A stretch of DNA of 64,000 nt from Lachnospiraceae bacterium (GCA_910575445.1 CAJTFW010000009.1:126428-190427); one strand, 5' to 3'. Positions 19,308 to 32,480 are shown, counted from the first letter of the stretch. Notes: a model not told the origin generated them from the letters alone. Numbers and translations: made by a program.

Positions 19308-22300
19308 TATTACAAGTGACCTGATAGACTATCTCACTAAAATAACGCGGCGCTAGTTCGCTTATCAGACAGGGCGTTTTATTTTCTTTTGGCTGATAGA
19401 AGTTTATCTCATAGAGTACCACCTCTGTATTGTCAAAAATAACACCACAGCCTGAGAAATGTAGTTCCGTTCTTATCTTTTGGTCTTCCCGACACAGCAT
19501 ATCATACTCTGCGTTATCTCCAATTGGCCCTCTCATCCAGCCCATCGTCATCAGATTGGCAGAGAAGGCACATCCATTTAACACAGTCCCTTCAAAGCGG
19601 GTAAGCTTAGTCTTATCAAGTTCTTCTTCTGTTGGGCGATAGACTTCGCGGCTTAGCTGCTCGATAGGTTGTACCATTTCATAGTCAGAGAACTGTTCCT
19701 TCCACGCCTGGAGGATGTCCTTAGATACTTCTACCGGATGTAAAAGCCCAATCATTCCATCCTCTGGAAGCTGATATTCTTCTTCATAAGCTGTATTAAA
19801 AGTACCATCCTCCATATAGCGGAAGGTATCCTGTAACACCCCTTGTTGATATACTCCCCACACAAGTCCCATTGCAAATGGATGCATCAGCGGATTCTGT
19901 GCAAACAATGCCTGCCAGTGCTCCATCTTCCAAAGCCTGCCATTTAGAAGTGCCTGCTCCATCCGAAGTTTTTGACCTGCAACCACTGTTTTTAGCTGTT
20001 TTTTCATAAGCTTATAGGCGTTATAAGCTTCGGTGGCTTTCTTCTCGTCATCCTGTTTTCCAGGAGCGGGCAGATTCTTCAGACGTTTTCCCTGTCCATT
20101 ATAGATTTCTAGTTCCATCGAAGGCATCAGACGAATGGTAAAGCTTCTTGTTCCATAGTCAAAGGATTGCTCTGAGCGGGCATCAAAGCCAAGGTCTGGC
20201 ACAATCTTATCCTCTAACTCCTCTCTGCTGATGCCAAGCTCTTTTGCTGCATATTCTAGTGCCTCGAATGCTGCCTTCTTTACCTGGCGATACTTAAATT
20301 TTCTGGATATCTGGTCTACCAGTAAAAGTGCTGTCGAAGATCCATTAAGCGCAAGTGCCCGCACAGCCTCTGCTCCCATTGCACCTCTGGAATTGGCTGG
20401 AAACTCTTTTATCTGCTGATACAGAAGTGGTATAATTTCTTCTCCGCCGTGAATCGACGCTGCATAGAGAACCCATCTCTTCTTGGCCTCTGCTCCAAGA
20501 GACAGCCATCTTTGAAACAGCTCTGTCATACATGCATGAAGCTCTGCTTTTTGAAGCTTATCTGCCAGTAGTAAAGCTTCTTTGTGAATCCCCAAGGTGC
20601 TCATCGAAGCATAGCTGACCATAATCGCCTGCAGATACTCTTTTGGTGCCTCGCTTCCATCTAGCCGATGTATCACCTTATAAGGCTGTTCAAATGCCCA
20701 GGCAACCTTCTGACGACGTCCACCCTTTAACAGATTGGCGATAATCTTCTCAATATCCATCTCATTTTCCGCACCTAAAAGTCGCCGCAGTCGCTCTGCT
20801 ATCTTTGCATTCTTCTCTGTCTCAAGCGCCTTTAGAAGTACTTCCCTGTAATGCTCACTATCCCATGTTACTAGAACCTCCATCGCCATCTGACGTTCCT
20901 TCTGCTTCTTAGAAGCAAGCATCAATAAAATATCTGCTTCCCACTCTCTATGCGCCGCATAAATGGTCAATAAGACCTCCTGTACCTGTTTGGAACTGTC
21001 AGAAGCACAGGCAAGAAGCGTCTTCTTATATTCCTCTGCATACTGGCTTAACACACAGATACAGAAAATCCGCGCCCTAGCAGCCCCCTCTAAAGCCGCC
21101 TTCTGATATGCTTCCTTCCATTCGTCAATATGCCGTGAAAGCACAGTAATGCATTCTCTTTGAAATACTTTCTGCACTATCTCAGGATAGATATCTTCAT
21201 ACATACAAGCCAGCATATCCAACTGATAGGACATGGGCACCTGCTCCCTTTGAAAGATTGATAAAATATAATCAATCCTCTCAATATCCCATTCTTCAGC
21301 ACTTTTATTTTTATCGCCACCAACCGAAGTATACAGATAATGCGCAAAATATGTTCCATGCATCAGAATTCCTTCTAGCACTACTGCCCGCTCATATATC
21401 TGCTGGTTTTTGGTATCTTTGCTTAATATTTCCAGTCTTGCCATCTTATTTCCATAATATCCGCTACCATTCTTCCGCCATTCCTTCACAAACGGAAGAA
21501 TTTCTTCAAGGGAAATCTCTCCTAAAAGATACCTTCTTGCCTCATCCTCTCCTGTCTCATAATTGGTTACAAGCTCTTTTGCTGCCTTTTGTCGATAGTC
21601 CTTGGCATACATATGATAAATCTCTTGGTGAAATTCAGGATTTATTCTTTTTATATGCTGCATCGTGTTTTCATATTCCCAAAGGTCCATGCTCCCTACC
21701 GCTTTTTTTACTTCTTCAGGATATTTCCTTATCACCATCATCCAGATACTCTGCTCTTGCCTTACAAAACTCCACTTTACCCAAAACTCCTTGGACACCG
21801 GCAACCGATTCATCAGAAAATCCAGATGCTCATAAAACCACATCCTGTCCACCATATATCTAAGAACATTTAGAATCTCATTTCTTCCTGACTCGCCATC
21901 AACTGCCGCCATCAGCCGAAGAAACATCCCAAAAGACCGCCTCTGCCCAAGTGCCAGATATGCGCACCCTGCCAAAAACGTCACTATATATCTTGAGCTC
22001 TGTTTCCCTCTAAAAATCATATAAATATCTTCAGGAATCTGCTCATACTCCAGACCTTCAAGCACAAACTTTCGAATCCGCAAAGTCTCTGCCTCCGAAA
22101 GTCCCGCTCCCAAGAACACCTCTGGCAGTCTCTCTAAAAGCCTTCTTTCTAGATACGTTCTTATCTCTTCTCCTGAATCGTTAGCTGTCTTCTTTATCGT
22201 CAGGCAATACAGATACACTGCTCCCATCAACATTCGTGCGGTATCATCTGCCATTCGACAAAGATTCATCGCCTGATACCATTCCGTTGTATTGGACTTT

Positions 22301-22707
22301 CCTAGGCCATACAACACACTTAGACACCCCTGTTGCAAAGTCTCTGCCGTATGCGCATACATCTCTGTACGAATCGCCATTAGCTGTTCTTTTGAAAACC
22401 ATTTCATGCACCATCCAATATTTCCATCCTTAACCAGCACATAATAAGCCGAAGCCCTGCCCACTGCTGCCACAAACTTTGTATAGCGCATTTTCATATT
22501 TTCTGCCTGCCACTGAATCGCCTCACAACAGTCTAAGCAAGCTGTTCTTTGGTTCTCTGTCAACAGTCCAAAGTCCTGGTATACCACATCCTCTAAAAGC
22601 CCTTCATCTTCCGAAACTCTGTCAAAATATTCCTTTGCAATCTTCCAATTCTTCTCCTCAAGTAAAAGCGCCTGCAAAGCATCCTGCAAAATTCCAAGTT
22701 CCGTCAT
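19276..22707 (-). CDS. DUF4132 (MolR-like) protein with HEAT-like repeats
   Basis: A 1143-residue cytoplasmic protein. The C-terminal third has the DUF4132 pattern: QALFAQNPLMHPFAMGLVWG, then FRYMEDGTFN, LLHPVEVSKDILQAWKEQFSDYE, QPIEQLSREVYRP and a final YEINFYQPK block (quoted in parts). The middle, about 330-800, consists of alpha-helical pairs like HEAT repeats. The family is widespread in bacteria but has no settled function; the E. coli relative is called MolR. It stands alone, and its 3' end overlaps the AraC gene. Confidence 0.75.
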   Translation of the reverse strand: MTELGILQDALQALLLEEKNWKIAKEYFDRVSEDEGLLEDVVYQDFGLLTENQRTACLDCCEAIQWQAENMKMRYTKFVAAVGRASAYYVLVKDGNIGWCMKWFSKEQLMAIRTEMYAHTAETLQQGCLSVLYGLGKSNTTEWYQAMNLCRMADDTARMLMGAVYLYCLTIKKTANDSGEEIRTYLERRLLERLPEVFLGAGLSEAETLRIRKFVLEGLEYEQIPEDIYMIFRGKQSSRYIVTFLAGCAYLALGQRRSFGMFLRLMAAVDGESGRNEILNVLRYMVDRMWFYEHLDFLMNRLPVSKEFWVKWSFVRQEQSIWMMVIRKYPEEVKKAVGSMDLWEYENTMQHIKRINPEFHQEIYHMYAKDYRQKAAKELVTNYETGEDEARRYLLGEISLEEILPFVKEWRKNGSGYYGNKMARLEILSKDTKNQQIYERAVVLEGILMHGTYFAHYLYTSVGGDKNKSAEEWDIERIDYILSIFQREQVPMSYQLDMLACMYEDIYPEIVQKVFQRECITVLSRHIDEWKEAYQKAALEGAARARIFCICVLSQYAEEYKKTLLACASDSSKQVQEVLLTIYAAHREWEADILLMLASKKQKERQMAMEVLVTWDSEHYREVLLKALETEKNAKIAERLRRLLGAENEMDIEKIIANLLKGGRRQKVAWAFEQPYKVIHRLDGSEAPKEYLQAIMVSYASMSTLGIHKEALLLADKLQKAELHACMTELFQRWLSLGAEAKKRWVLYAASIHGGEEIIPLLYQQIKEFPANSRGAMGAEAVRALALNGSSTALLLVDQISRKFKYRQVKKAAFEALEYAAKELGISREELEDKIVPDLGFDARSEQSFDYGTRSFTIRLMPSMELEIYNGQGKRLKNLPAPGKQDDEKKATEAYNAYKLMKKQLKTVVAGQKLRMEQALLNGRLWKMEHWQALFAQNPLMHPFAMGLVWGVYQQGVLQDTFRYMEDGTFNTAYEEEYQLPEDGMIGLLHPVEVSKDILQAWKEQFSDYEMVQPIEQLSREVYRPTEEELDKTKLTRFEGTVLNGCAFSANLMTMGWMRGPIGDNAEYDMLCREDQKIRTELHFSGCGVIFDNTEVVLYEINFYQPKENKTPCLISELAPRYFSEIVYQVTCNITKMTSSGSH

Positions 22708-22812
22708 GGTCTTCTCCTCCTGTCCAAAAACATTTTCTTACATTATACCAATTCTTTCCTCGAAGAACCACCCTATGATAGTGTAACTTTAACTTTTGGA
22801 GGATACTCACTC

Positions 22813-25158
22813 TTACTCTGCCAAATAAATCGCCACTTTTTTCACAATCTCTTTCACCGCATCTTCGACACTCACACCTCCATTTATTGCCTTTTGTCCA
22901 ACCTCATACACCACTTCTTCAATCGCAGGGTCTCCAGAACATATATTCGATGCGCTCTCCACCATTTCTTTTACCTTTGCAAAGTCCTCTTCTGTACACC
23001 ACAGAATCTCCAACGAAAAATAATCTCCATCTGGGCTTCCTGTTCCGATGCTCATATTCTCTCCATCGCCTCTGGGATTTACCTTCAATGTCTCAAAAGA
23101 AGCCCGGTTCACTGGAAATCCCGTTGACACCTCAATATCCTGGACCTCTCTTCCATAGAGATAGCGAAAGAAGGTAAGCGCCAACTCATTTTCCTTTGAC
23201 CCGGAAGCAATCCCAATCATCGCCTTTGGAATAAATCCATTCTGTATCTGTCCCTGCCATCTCTGATAGCCAAAATTCTCCTCCTGCTTGGCAAGCGTAC
23301 TAATCATATTGAACTCTCCATCCATCATATAGACCATACCCATGCCCATCTTCATATCTCCTGTCGCAATATTCAGTGCTGCAGAACTTGCGGAACCAAA
23401 ATATTCCATTGCGCCTTCCCATCCAAAGCGATTCGCATAGTTTTCCTTATATGTTCTAAGTTCGTTCTCCTCTACGCCTTCAATCTCTGCCTGGTAAATT
23501 CGCTTTGCCTGTGTCAGAAATTCTGTAAGCTTTGTCTCATCCACCTTGCCTGTCTTCATATCTGTCCAGGCTCCAGAACAATTCATCCCCAGTGTTCTAA
23601 GAAGCTGCTCCTCCGAAAGAAGCCCTGTGATATATCCTTCTTTCTCTTTTTCTCTAAATGCTTCGATAGTATCCGCAAGCGTCTTTAAATCTGTAATCTT
23701 TGAAATCTCTGTTTTATCTCCCACCAAAACAGGCAAGCGGAAACGAAACGGCAGATACCAAAGCTTTCCATCTTCCTTACACACATCTATCAGATTAGGA
23801 AATATTTCTTCTTCTCCACTCATATTTCCCACTATCTCACTTAAATCCATCAAAACCCCCTTCTCCTGATAAGAAGCTCTAGGAAGCCCATCCAGCACAA
23901 GAAGGTCAGGTCCGGTGCCAGACATCATCCGGGTATTTAGATTCTTAATCGCATCCTCAGAAGTCATACCACTTCCTGTACTTAGTCCAATCTCATACCG
24001 AATATATACTTCTGGATGCTGCTTTTGAAACAGACTAACCGCCTGACGAATCGCATAGTTCTCAGACAGACTGTAGATACTGACCTGTTCTTCTGGTACC
24101 GTTGGAATATCTGGATTATAGACATAGCGGCACAATGTACCATCGCTATAGAGTACCATAAAGACATTATCAGGAAGCACTGCCATTCCGGCTAACATCA
24201 TCATTGGATTGCCCATAGAGCTTAAGCTTCCATCCACCACCTGCTCTACTGTCGTACCCCCGATAACATGACGATACAGACCATTTTGACATGCCAGATA
24301 GATGCTGTTTTCTTCTTCTCCTTCTGCCATCACCATACAAAAAGCATCCGAATAGCTTCCAATCTCATTTCCCACGGTATCCGCGATAAAGTCATGGAGC
24401 ACCTGGTCTTCACTGGCTAACATCTCATTTTCTGTATCATAGAATATTACTCCCCGCGAAGTCAAATCAATCATATATTGCTCTGTAAAACATACAAAAT
24501 CTGTCAATCCCTCTGTCTCGAACAACAGTTTGCTTTCATTGGTATTTGGTTCAATCTCATAGGCTTTGCCACTCATTGCATATCCATAGAGGCGATTGTC
24601 TTTTCCAAAGCTTAGACGATGAAGATAGTTGTTACCATCTGGTGATGCAAATGAGACCTCGCTTCCATCTGGTGCCACATAGAGGTTGAGTGGCTCAAAA
24701 CTGTCTGTGGATGTCTCCTCCCCCTCCTTTGAAGGCGGTGCATAGATAGCTGCCACTGCACCATTTGGCGCAATCGCCAAGTCCAAAATATAAGCGCCTC
24801 TTAATGTCTTAAGCCACGGCGTCTCCTTTTTATCCCAACTCTCTCCACCATCCTTTGAGAGATACATCCCGGCGGTCTGATCTAATATTGCCAGTTCACC
24901 ACTCTCTAGCATCTGTAGATATGCTCTGGGATTGCTGCTATAGGAAAAATCCTCTGGCAGTGTTATCTCCTCTTCCAGATAACGCCCCATGGTCTGCTCG
25001 GTGTTCTCTGCTTCTTCAGCAGGTGCAGCTGGTGCTGTCTGGCCCTCGGTATTCGGACTTTGTTCTACCATATCAGGTTCTTTGTTTGCACATCCTGGCA
25101 ACAAAAGCATCACTGCAATTAAGATACTTGTGGTTATTTGCCTTATACTCTTTTTCAT
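22813..25158 (-). CDS. lipoprotein joining a propeller-like region to a solute-binding domain
   Basis: A 781-residue lipoprotein with the lipobox LLPGC (Cys23). Residues about 45-370 look like a beta-propeller with a BNR/Asp-box-like repeat (YLSKDGGESWDK) and repeated LY/GYAMSGKAYEI elements. From about 385 it turns into a family 1 extracellular solute-binding domain (AVSLFQKQHPEVYIRYE ... GTGPDLLVLDGLP ... FRYLYGREVQ). No permease or ATPase is nearby, so it may be an orphan binding protein or a sensor for a surface polymer. Fusion of the two domains is uncommon in my knowledge. It follows the DUF4132 gene's start region by about 100 bases on the same strand but is upstream of it, so the two may be co-transcribed. 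Confidence 0.65.
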   Translation of the reverse strand: MKKSIRQITTSILIAVMLLLPGCANKEPDMVEQSPNTEGQTAPAAPAEEAENTEQTMGRYLEEEITLPEDFSYSSNPRAYLQMLESGELAILDQTAGMYLSKDGGESWDKKETPWLKTLRGAYILDLAIAPNGAVAAIYAPPSKEGEETSTDSFEPLNLYVAPDGSEVSFASPDGNNYLHRLSFGKDNRLYGYAMSGKAYEIEPNTNESKLLFETEGLTDFVCFTEQYMIDLTSRGVIFYDTENEMLASEDQVLHDFIADTVGNEIGSYSDAFCMVMAEGEEENSIYLACQNGLYRHVIGGTTVEQVVDGSLSSMGNPMMMLAGMAVLPDNVFMVLYSDGTLCRYVYNPDIPTVPEEQVSIYSLSENYAIRQAVSLFQKQHPEVYIRYEIGLSTGSGMTSEDAIKNLNTRMMSGTGPDLLVLDGLPRASYQEKGVLMDLSEIVGNMSGEEEIFPNLIDVCKEDGKLWYLPFRFRLPVLVGDKTEISKITDLKTLADTIEAFREKEKEGYITGLLSEEQLLRTLGMNCSGAWTDMKTGKVDETKLTEFLTQAKRIYQAEIEGVEENELRTYKENYANRFGWEGAMEYFGSASSAALNIATGDMKMGMGMVYMMDGEFNMISTLAKQEENFGYQRWQGQIQNGFIPKAMIGIASGSKENELALTFFRYLYGREVQDIEVSTGFPVNRASFETLKVNPRGDGENMSIGTGSPDGDYFSLEILWCTEEDFAKVKEMVESASNICSGDPAIEEVVYEVGQKAINGGVSVEDAVKEIVKKVAIYLAE

Positions 25159-25292
25159 CTTTCCATCCTCTCTGATATAATCTCTAATTTTTCTCTATCA
25201 TAACAAAGTTATCTCTAATCTTTCTCTAAAAAAGAATGATTTTTTCAAAAAGTAGGTGTATGATAAATATAAGAATAGGTGAGGAGGAAATT

Positions 25293-26063
25293 ATGAATAA
25301 TATATTAATGATAGGTGTCTTTATCGTTGTTGAGATACTGATGAACCGATTAGTCAGCCTGATTTTTCGATTTATGGAAAAAAAGCACAATTCAGTTCAT
25401 CTGCGTTTTACCAAGAGTTTTGTCAATGTCCTAATCAGTGTTATCTTATGCTATACTCTTTTGCAACAGTTTGAGCTTACCAGAGATATTAGTAAAGTAT
25501 TACTACAAAGTGGTTCTCTGATGATTGCGATTGCTACATTCGCAGCACAACAGGCTCTGGGCAATGTTATCAGTGGTATCTCTTTATCTGTCTCAAAACC
25601 TTACAACGAAGATGATAAAATCCGGGTTGTACAGGGAGGCAGTATTATTGCCGAAGGCATTGTTAAAGATATAACAATTCGGCATACCATTATTCGCCAA
25701 TATAACGGTGAATGTTGTATTGTCCCCAATTCTGTGATGGATTCAGCGGTGATTACCAATACGAATTTTATTGAAAATGTAGGAAACTTTATTGAGATTG
25801 AGATTGGCTATGATGCAGATATCGAAAAAGCGATGAATCTGATGCAAAGTATCTGTGTCAATCATGAACTTACTTTAAATACCGAAGAAAACAAAGTCTT
25901 TATCAAGACCTACACTGCCAATGGCATTATTCTAAAGACCACTGTCTGGAGCCGCAACCTAGACGACAGTTTTCAGGCCTGCAGCGATATCCGCGTCGCC
26001 CTGGTAGAAAACTTCCGGGCAGAAGGCATTACCATTCCATATCAGACAGTGACGATTAGCTAA
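25293..26063 (+). CDS. small-conductance mechanosensitive channel, MscS family
   Basis: A 256-residue MscS protein. The start at 25293 follows a strong GAGGAGG site; an upstream in-frame start lacks one. Two or three membrane segments occupy residues 1-100, the last being the pore helix (SLMIAIATFAAQQALGNVISGISL) with the usual small-residue packing. A beta domain (EDDKIRV ... GIVKDITIRHTIIRQYNGECCIVPNSVM) and an alpha/beta C-terminal domain follow. It releases solutes on hypo-osmotic shock. It stands alone and ends in a perfect hairpin. Confidence 0.9.
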   Translation: MNNILMIGVFIVVEILMNRLVSLIFRFMEKKHNSVHLRFTKSFVNVLISVILCYTLLQQFELTRDISKVLLQSGSLMIAIATFAAQQALGNVISGISLSVSKPYNEDDKIRVVQGGSIIAEGIVKDITIRHTIIRQYNGECCIVPNSVMDSAVITNTNFIENVGNFIEIEIGYDADIEKAMNLMQSICVNHELTLNTEENKVFIKTYTANGIILKTTVWSRNLDDSFQACSDIRVALVENFRAEGITIPYQTVTIS

Positions 26064-26069
26064 ACTTCA

Positions 26070-26105
26070 CAAGGAAATCACTTTAAAATCCAAGTGATTT
26101 CCTTG
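26070..26105. terminator. bidirectional terminator between mscS and bglA
   Basis: A perfect 14-bp inverted repeat (CAAGGAAATCACTT / AAGTGATTTCCTTG) with an 8-base loop lies between two convergent genes. Confidence 0.75.
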
Positions 26106-26112
26106 TATGTCT

Positions 26113-29437
<3,325 letters not shown>

Positions 29438-29459
29438 GACATATCCTCCTTCTCACTAT

Positions 29460-30293
29460 TTATTCATCCTGATTGATTCGGTTCAGATGCAGTGCCAGAT
29501 ATAAGACTTCTCCTTCGCTTATATCCCACTTATAAGTCCGATTCAAAAAAAGAGCAATTTTTTGCGCACATTTATAGTCACTAGGACATTTTTGTGCAAT
29601 CACTTTGGCAATATCCAAATCCATATGAAGGACTTCTCCATTCATCTGCCGCTCCACAAAATAACGCACATGTGTAATAAAACGATTCACATGAAAATTA
29701 TTTTCCCGAAACTCCTTTCCATAGAACAGCTTTGCAATATTTAAAATATTTTGGATGATTTTTGTATACATCATCGTCTTTTGCATTCCGCTTTTACTGA
29801 AGTTCGCATTGATAAAGTGGAGGGCAATAAAGGCTGCCTCCTGCTCAGGTATCTTGTACCCTGTCTTTTTCTTAAGCTCTTTCACTACTTCTTTGGAATA
29901 CTGATACTCCTTGGGATAAATCAGTTTAATATCCCATTCAAGCGGCGTTCCTATATAGATTCCATCTTTTGCACGCTCCATCATCAGTCCCAAGTGGTCT
30001 GATAAAGTCAGCAGAATCGAGTCATTACAGTGATAACCCAACCGGATTTCTCCCTGCTTAATAATACCGCTGGCCAGTTCGATATCTTCCACAGTAATCC
30101 GTTTTAAAAGGCTGTCAAAATCTTTTCTTCCGCTCCTGCCATTCAAAACAAAATGCTTCTCTACTAGAGAGGAGTCAATATGCTGTCCAATTTTTACATG
30201 AAATGCAACACCACGCCCCATGACAACCGATTCCCTTTTCTCATCATCCAGCACTAATGCTACATTGTTATTCAATGCTTTTAACAGTTTCAT
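29460..30293 (-). CDS. licT: BglG/LicT-type transcription antiterminator
   Basis: A 277-residue protein with an N-terminal RNA-binding CAT domain (KALNNNVALVLDD ... GRGVAFHVKIGQ, in parts) and two PRD domains, with conserved histidines in LSDHLGLMMERA and FITHVRYFVERQ and in LALHLNRIN. The PTS phosphorylates the PRDs to report sugar availability. When active it binds the RAT RNA in the leader just upstream (30379-30406) and stops the terminator from forming. First gene of the bgl operon, so it controls its own synthesis. Confidence 0.93.
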   Translation of the reverse strand: MKLLKALNNNVALVLDDEKRESVVMGRGVAFHVKIGQHIDSSLVEKHFVLNGRSGRKDFDSLLKRITVEDIELASGIIKQGEIRLGYHCNDSILLTLSDHLGLMMERAKDGIYIGTPLEWDIKLIYPKEYQYSKEVVKELKKKTGYKIPEQEAAFIALHFINANFSKSGMQKTMMYTKIIQNILNIAKLFYGKEFRENNFHVNRFITHVRYFVERQMNGEVLHMDLDIAKVIAQKCPSDYKCAQKIALFLNRTYKWDISEGEVLYLALHLNRINQDE

Positions 30294-30337
30294 GACAATC
30301 CCTCCCTTGTATTCATTCTGTTTTTAGCGACAAAAAA

Positions 30338-30406
30338 GGCATGACCAAAAAGCCGTACAATCACCTGTACAACCTTCAGTCATGCCTGCTTTACCAGTAA
30401 CACTCA
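30338..30406 (-). promoter_or_regulatory. RAT antiterminator element and overlapping terminator
   Basis: On the minus strand the sequence GTTACTGGTAAAGCAGGC (within 30383-30402) matches the LicT/BglG ribonucleic antiterminator. It overlaps the 5' arm (GGCATGAC, complement of 30379-30386) of a terminator whose 3' arm GTCATGCC (complement of 30338-30345) is followed by six U. The two structures exclude each other, the classic BglG-type switch. Confidence 0.9.
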
Positions 30407-30413
30407 TTTAAAA

Positions 30414-30440
30414 TTTATACTATAAATATGATTTTGTCAA
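30414..30440 (-). promoter_or_regulatory. bgl operon promoter
   Basis: Perfect TTGACA (complement of 30435-30440) and TATAAA (complement of 30414-30419), 15 bases apart, just upstream of the RAT leader. Confidence 0.6.
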
Positions 30441-30553
30441 GAGAAATTTTTTTAAAATATAAATTAATATCCATAAATTTTTCTGAATAATTGATTGTAG
30501 AGATAAAAAAATGGTATAATAAAATAATTATCTACAAAGGAGGATCTAAAAAT

Positions 30554-31948
30554 ATGAAAGAAGGTAACAGCGCTGGCAATTCATCACCGCCGAGAAAAGC
30601 TCGCAGCAGTTTTTCCGGCAAATTGGGATATGTACTGGCAGTTGCTGGCTCAGCAGTAGGCCTTGGAAATATCTGGCGTTTCCCTTATCTGGCAGCCAAG
30701 TATGGAGGTGGTATTTTCCTTCTGGTCTATCTGCTTTTAATGCTGACTTTTGGCTATGCGCTGATAGTGTCAGAGACTGCACTAGGACGTATGACCAAGC
30801 GAAGTCCTGTCGGTGCTTTTGAAACTTTTGGAAAAAGCGTTTCTTTTCGATTAGGAGGATGGATAAACGCGATTATTCCAATGTTGATTGTGCCATATTA
30901 CAGTGTTATTGGGGGATGGGTAACTAAATATCTGTTTGAATATCTGCGTGGCAGTACAACCGCTTTGGCAGAGGATGACTATTTTTCTAATTTTATCGCG
31001 GATAATTTTAGTGTTGTATGGTTTTTACTGTTTAGTCTTATTGTAGTGGCAGTGCTGTTTGCTGGAGTCAAACAGGGGATTGAGCGCGTCTCCAAGATTA
31101 TGATGCCACTCCTTGTCCTTTTGGCAGTCTTTGTCTCTATCTATTCCATAACAAGGCCTGGCGCGCTAGAAGGGGTAAAATATTTCTTGATACCCAATTT
31201 TAAACATTTCTCCTGGATGACGGTGGTCGCTGCGATGGGACAGATGTTCTATTCTCTATCGATTGCGATGGGTATCTTATACACCTATGGCTCCTATCTA
31301 AAAAAAGAAGTCGATATCGAGAAATCCACAACTCAGGTGGAAATCTTCGACACTGCAATTGCGATGCTTGCCGGACTGATGATTATACCAGCCGTCTTTG
31401 CCTTCTCAGGTGGCAATCCTGACACGCTAAAGGCAGGGCCTTCTTTGATGTTTATCACTATCCCCAAAGTCTTTGCAAGCATGGACTTTGGCTCGGTGGC
31501 TGGACTGATGTTCTTTCTTCTGGTATTGCTTGCTGCCTTAACAAGTGCTATCTCTTTGGCAGAATCCGGTGTCTCTACCTTTGAAGACCAGCTCGGTCTG
31601 AATCGCCATAAAGCTACGCTTTTAATGGGTGCGATTATTATACTGCTTGGCAGTGCCTCTGCCCTTGGCTTTGGTGCCTGGGATTTTATCACACTGCTTG
31701 GGATGTCAATCTTAGACTTTTTTGATTTTCTTACCAACTCTATTATGATGCCTTTAGCTGCCCTGGCCACTTGTCTGCTTATCACCCGTGTTGTTGGCCT
31801 TGACAAGATTGCTCAGGAAGTAGAGTCATCTTCTGCATTTAAGCGCAAGAAAATCTACAACCTGTTTATGAAATATTTCGCCCCTATCTGTATTGTCCTT
31901 ATTTTGGTCAGCTCCATTGCCAATGTACTTGGATGGATTTCGATGTAA
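30554..31948 (+). CDS. neurotransmitter:sodium symporter family transporter
   Basis: A 464-residue membrane protein with about 11-12 segments. The start at 30554 is fixed by an AAAGGAGG site. The first segment carries the NSS signature GSAVGLGNIWRFPYLAAKYGGG, whose unwound region binds Na+ and the substrate. Bacterial members such as LeuT and TnaT take up amino acids; the short bacterial group with 11 segments includes tyrosine transporters. The substrate here cannot be fixed. It is monocistronic and ends in a strong terminator. Confidence 0.9.
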   Translation: MKEGNSAGNSSPPRKARSSFSGKLGYVLAVAGSAVGLGNIWRFPYLAAKYGGGIFLLVYLLLMLTFGYALIVSETALGRMTKRSPVGAFETFGKSVSFRLGGWINAIIPMLIVPYYSVIGGWVTKYLFEYLRGSTTALAEDDYFSNFIADNFSVVWFLLFSLIVVAVLFAGVKQGIERVSKIMMPLLVLLAVFVSIYSITRPGALEGVKYFLIPNFKHFSWMTVVAAMGQMFYSLSIAMGILYTYGSYLKKEVDIEKSTTQVEIFDTAIAMLAGLMIIPAVFAFSGGNPDTLKAGPSLMFITIPKVFASMDFGSVAGLMFFLLVLLAALTSAISLAESGVSTFEDQLGLNRHKATLLMGAIIILLGSASALGFGAWDFITLLGMSILDFFDFLTNSIMMPLAALATCLLITRVVGLDKIAQEVESSSAFKRKKIYNLFMKYFAPICIVLILVSSIANVLGWISM

Positions 31949-32018
31949 TATAAAAAGAGAATGTTGTAAAATCATCAAATTAGATGATTGAGCGATGCCC
32001 TCGCTCTATATATGCAAG

Positions 32019-32064
32019 AATCCAGAAAGAATCTTTTGTTTTACTGATTCTTTCTGGATTTTTT
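32019..32064 (+). terminator. rho-independent terminator of the NSS gene
   Basis: A perfect 15-bp stem (AATCCAGAAAGAATC / GATTCTTTCTGGATT) with a 12-base loop, continued by TTTT. Confidence 0.85.
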
Positions 32065-32079
32065 GCGTACTTTAATAAG

Positions 32080-32466
32080 GCTTCTGTTCTGGGGAGCCGT
32101 TATGCGGTTTCTTTTACCGGGAACAGATGGCTCCCTGTTTCATCCCATCTATAAATACTGTTTCTTTTGATAACTCGTCCATTTAGTTCAGGTGGCGCAC
32201 CATCTGATAAAACAGGTCTTCGCAGGCTCCTGCCAGATGCTGTGGTCGGGTACCTTCTATCCGACCAGTAGCCACATGAAATTGATATCCCCGCGGAAGG
32301 CTGTAATCGAGACCTCCCAAATTTAATGACAAAACCATTTAATTAATTAGGCATATTTTATTATACCATGAACGACAGGTTCTTCGGAGCCTGCTTTTCT
32401 ATTCTTTGGCACAAAAGTGGAGCTATTGCTCCATAGATAATTACTCATCTATTTTGCAACAGCCCC
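32080..32466 (-). mobile_element. remnant of an IS1182-like insertion sequence
   Basis: A terminal sequence GGGGCTGTTGCAAAA (complement of 32452-32466), typical of one end of IS1182-family elements, is followed by broken pieces of a transposase. A minus-strand frame reads LDYSLPRGYQ at the N-terminal part, and after a stop codon it reads LSKETVFIDGMKQGA, matching the VFIDGTKIEANAN region of IS1182 transposases. The central and C-terminal parts and the second terminal repeat are missing. The element is dead and internally deleted. It fills most of the 530 bases between the NSS gene and the next operon. Confidence 0.6.
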
Positions 32467-32480
32467 ATTTAGTCTTTTAT

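Noticed and set aside
21258-21863. 201-residue open frame on the plus strand
   Set aside because: Fully inside the DUF4132 gene on the other strand; rich in His, Pro, Leu and Ser as expected for a reverse-strand shadow.
31333-31806. 157-residue open frame on the minus strand
   Set aside because: Antisense to the NSS transporter, which has a clear family signature throughout.
32080-32340. possible structured RNA or riboswitch (several long stems) after the NSS gene
   Set aside because: Translation of the minus strand gives transposase fragments, and the nearby terminal repeat explains the region as an IS remnant.
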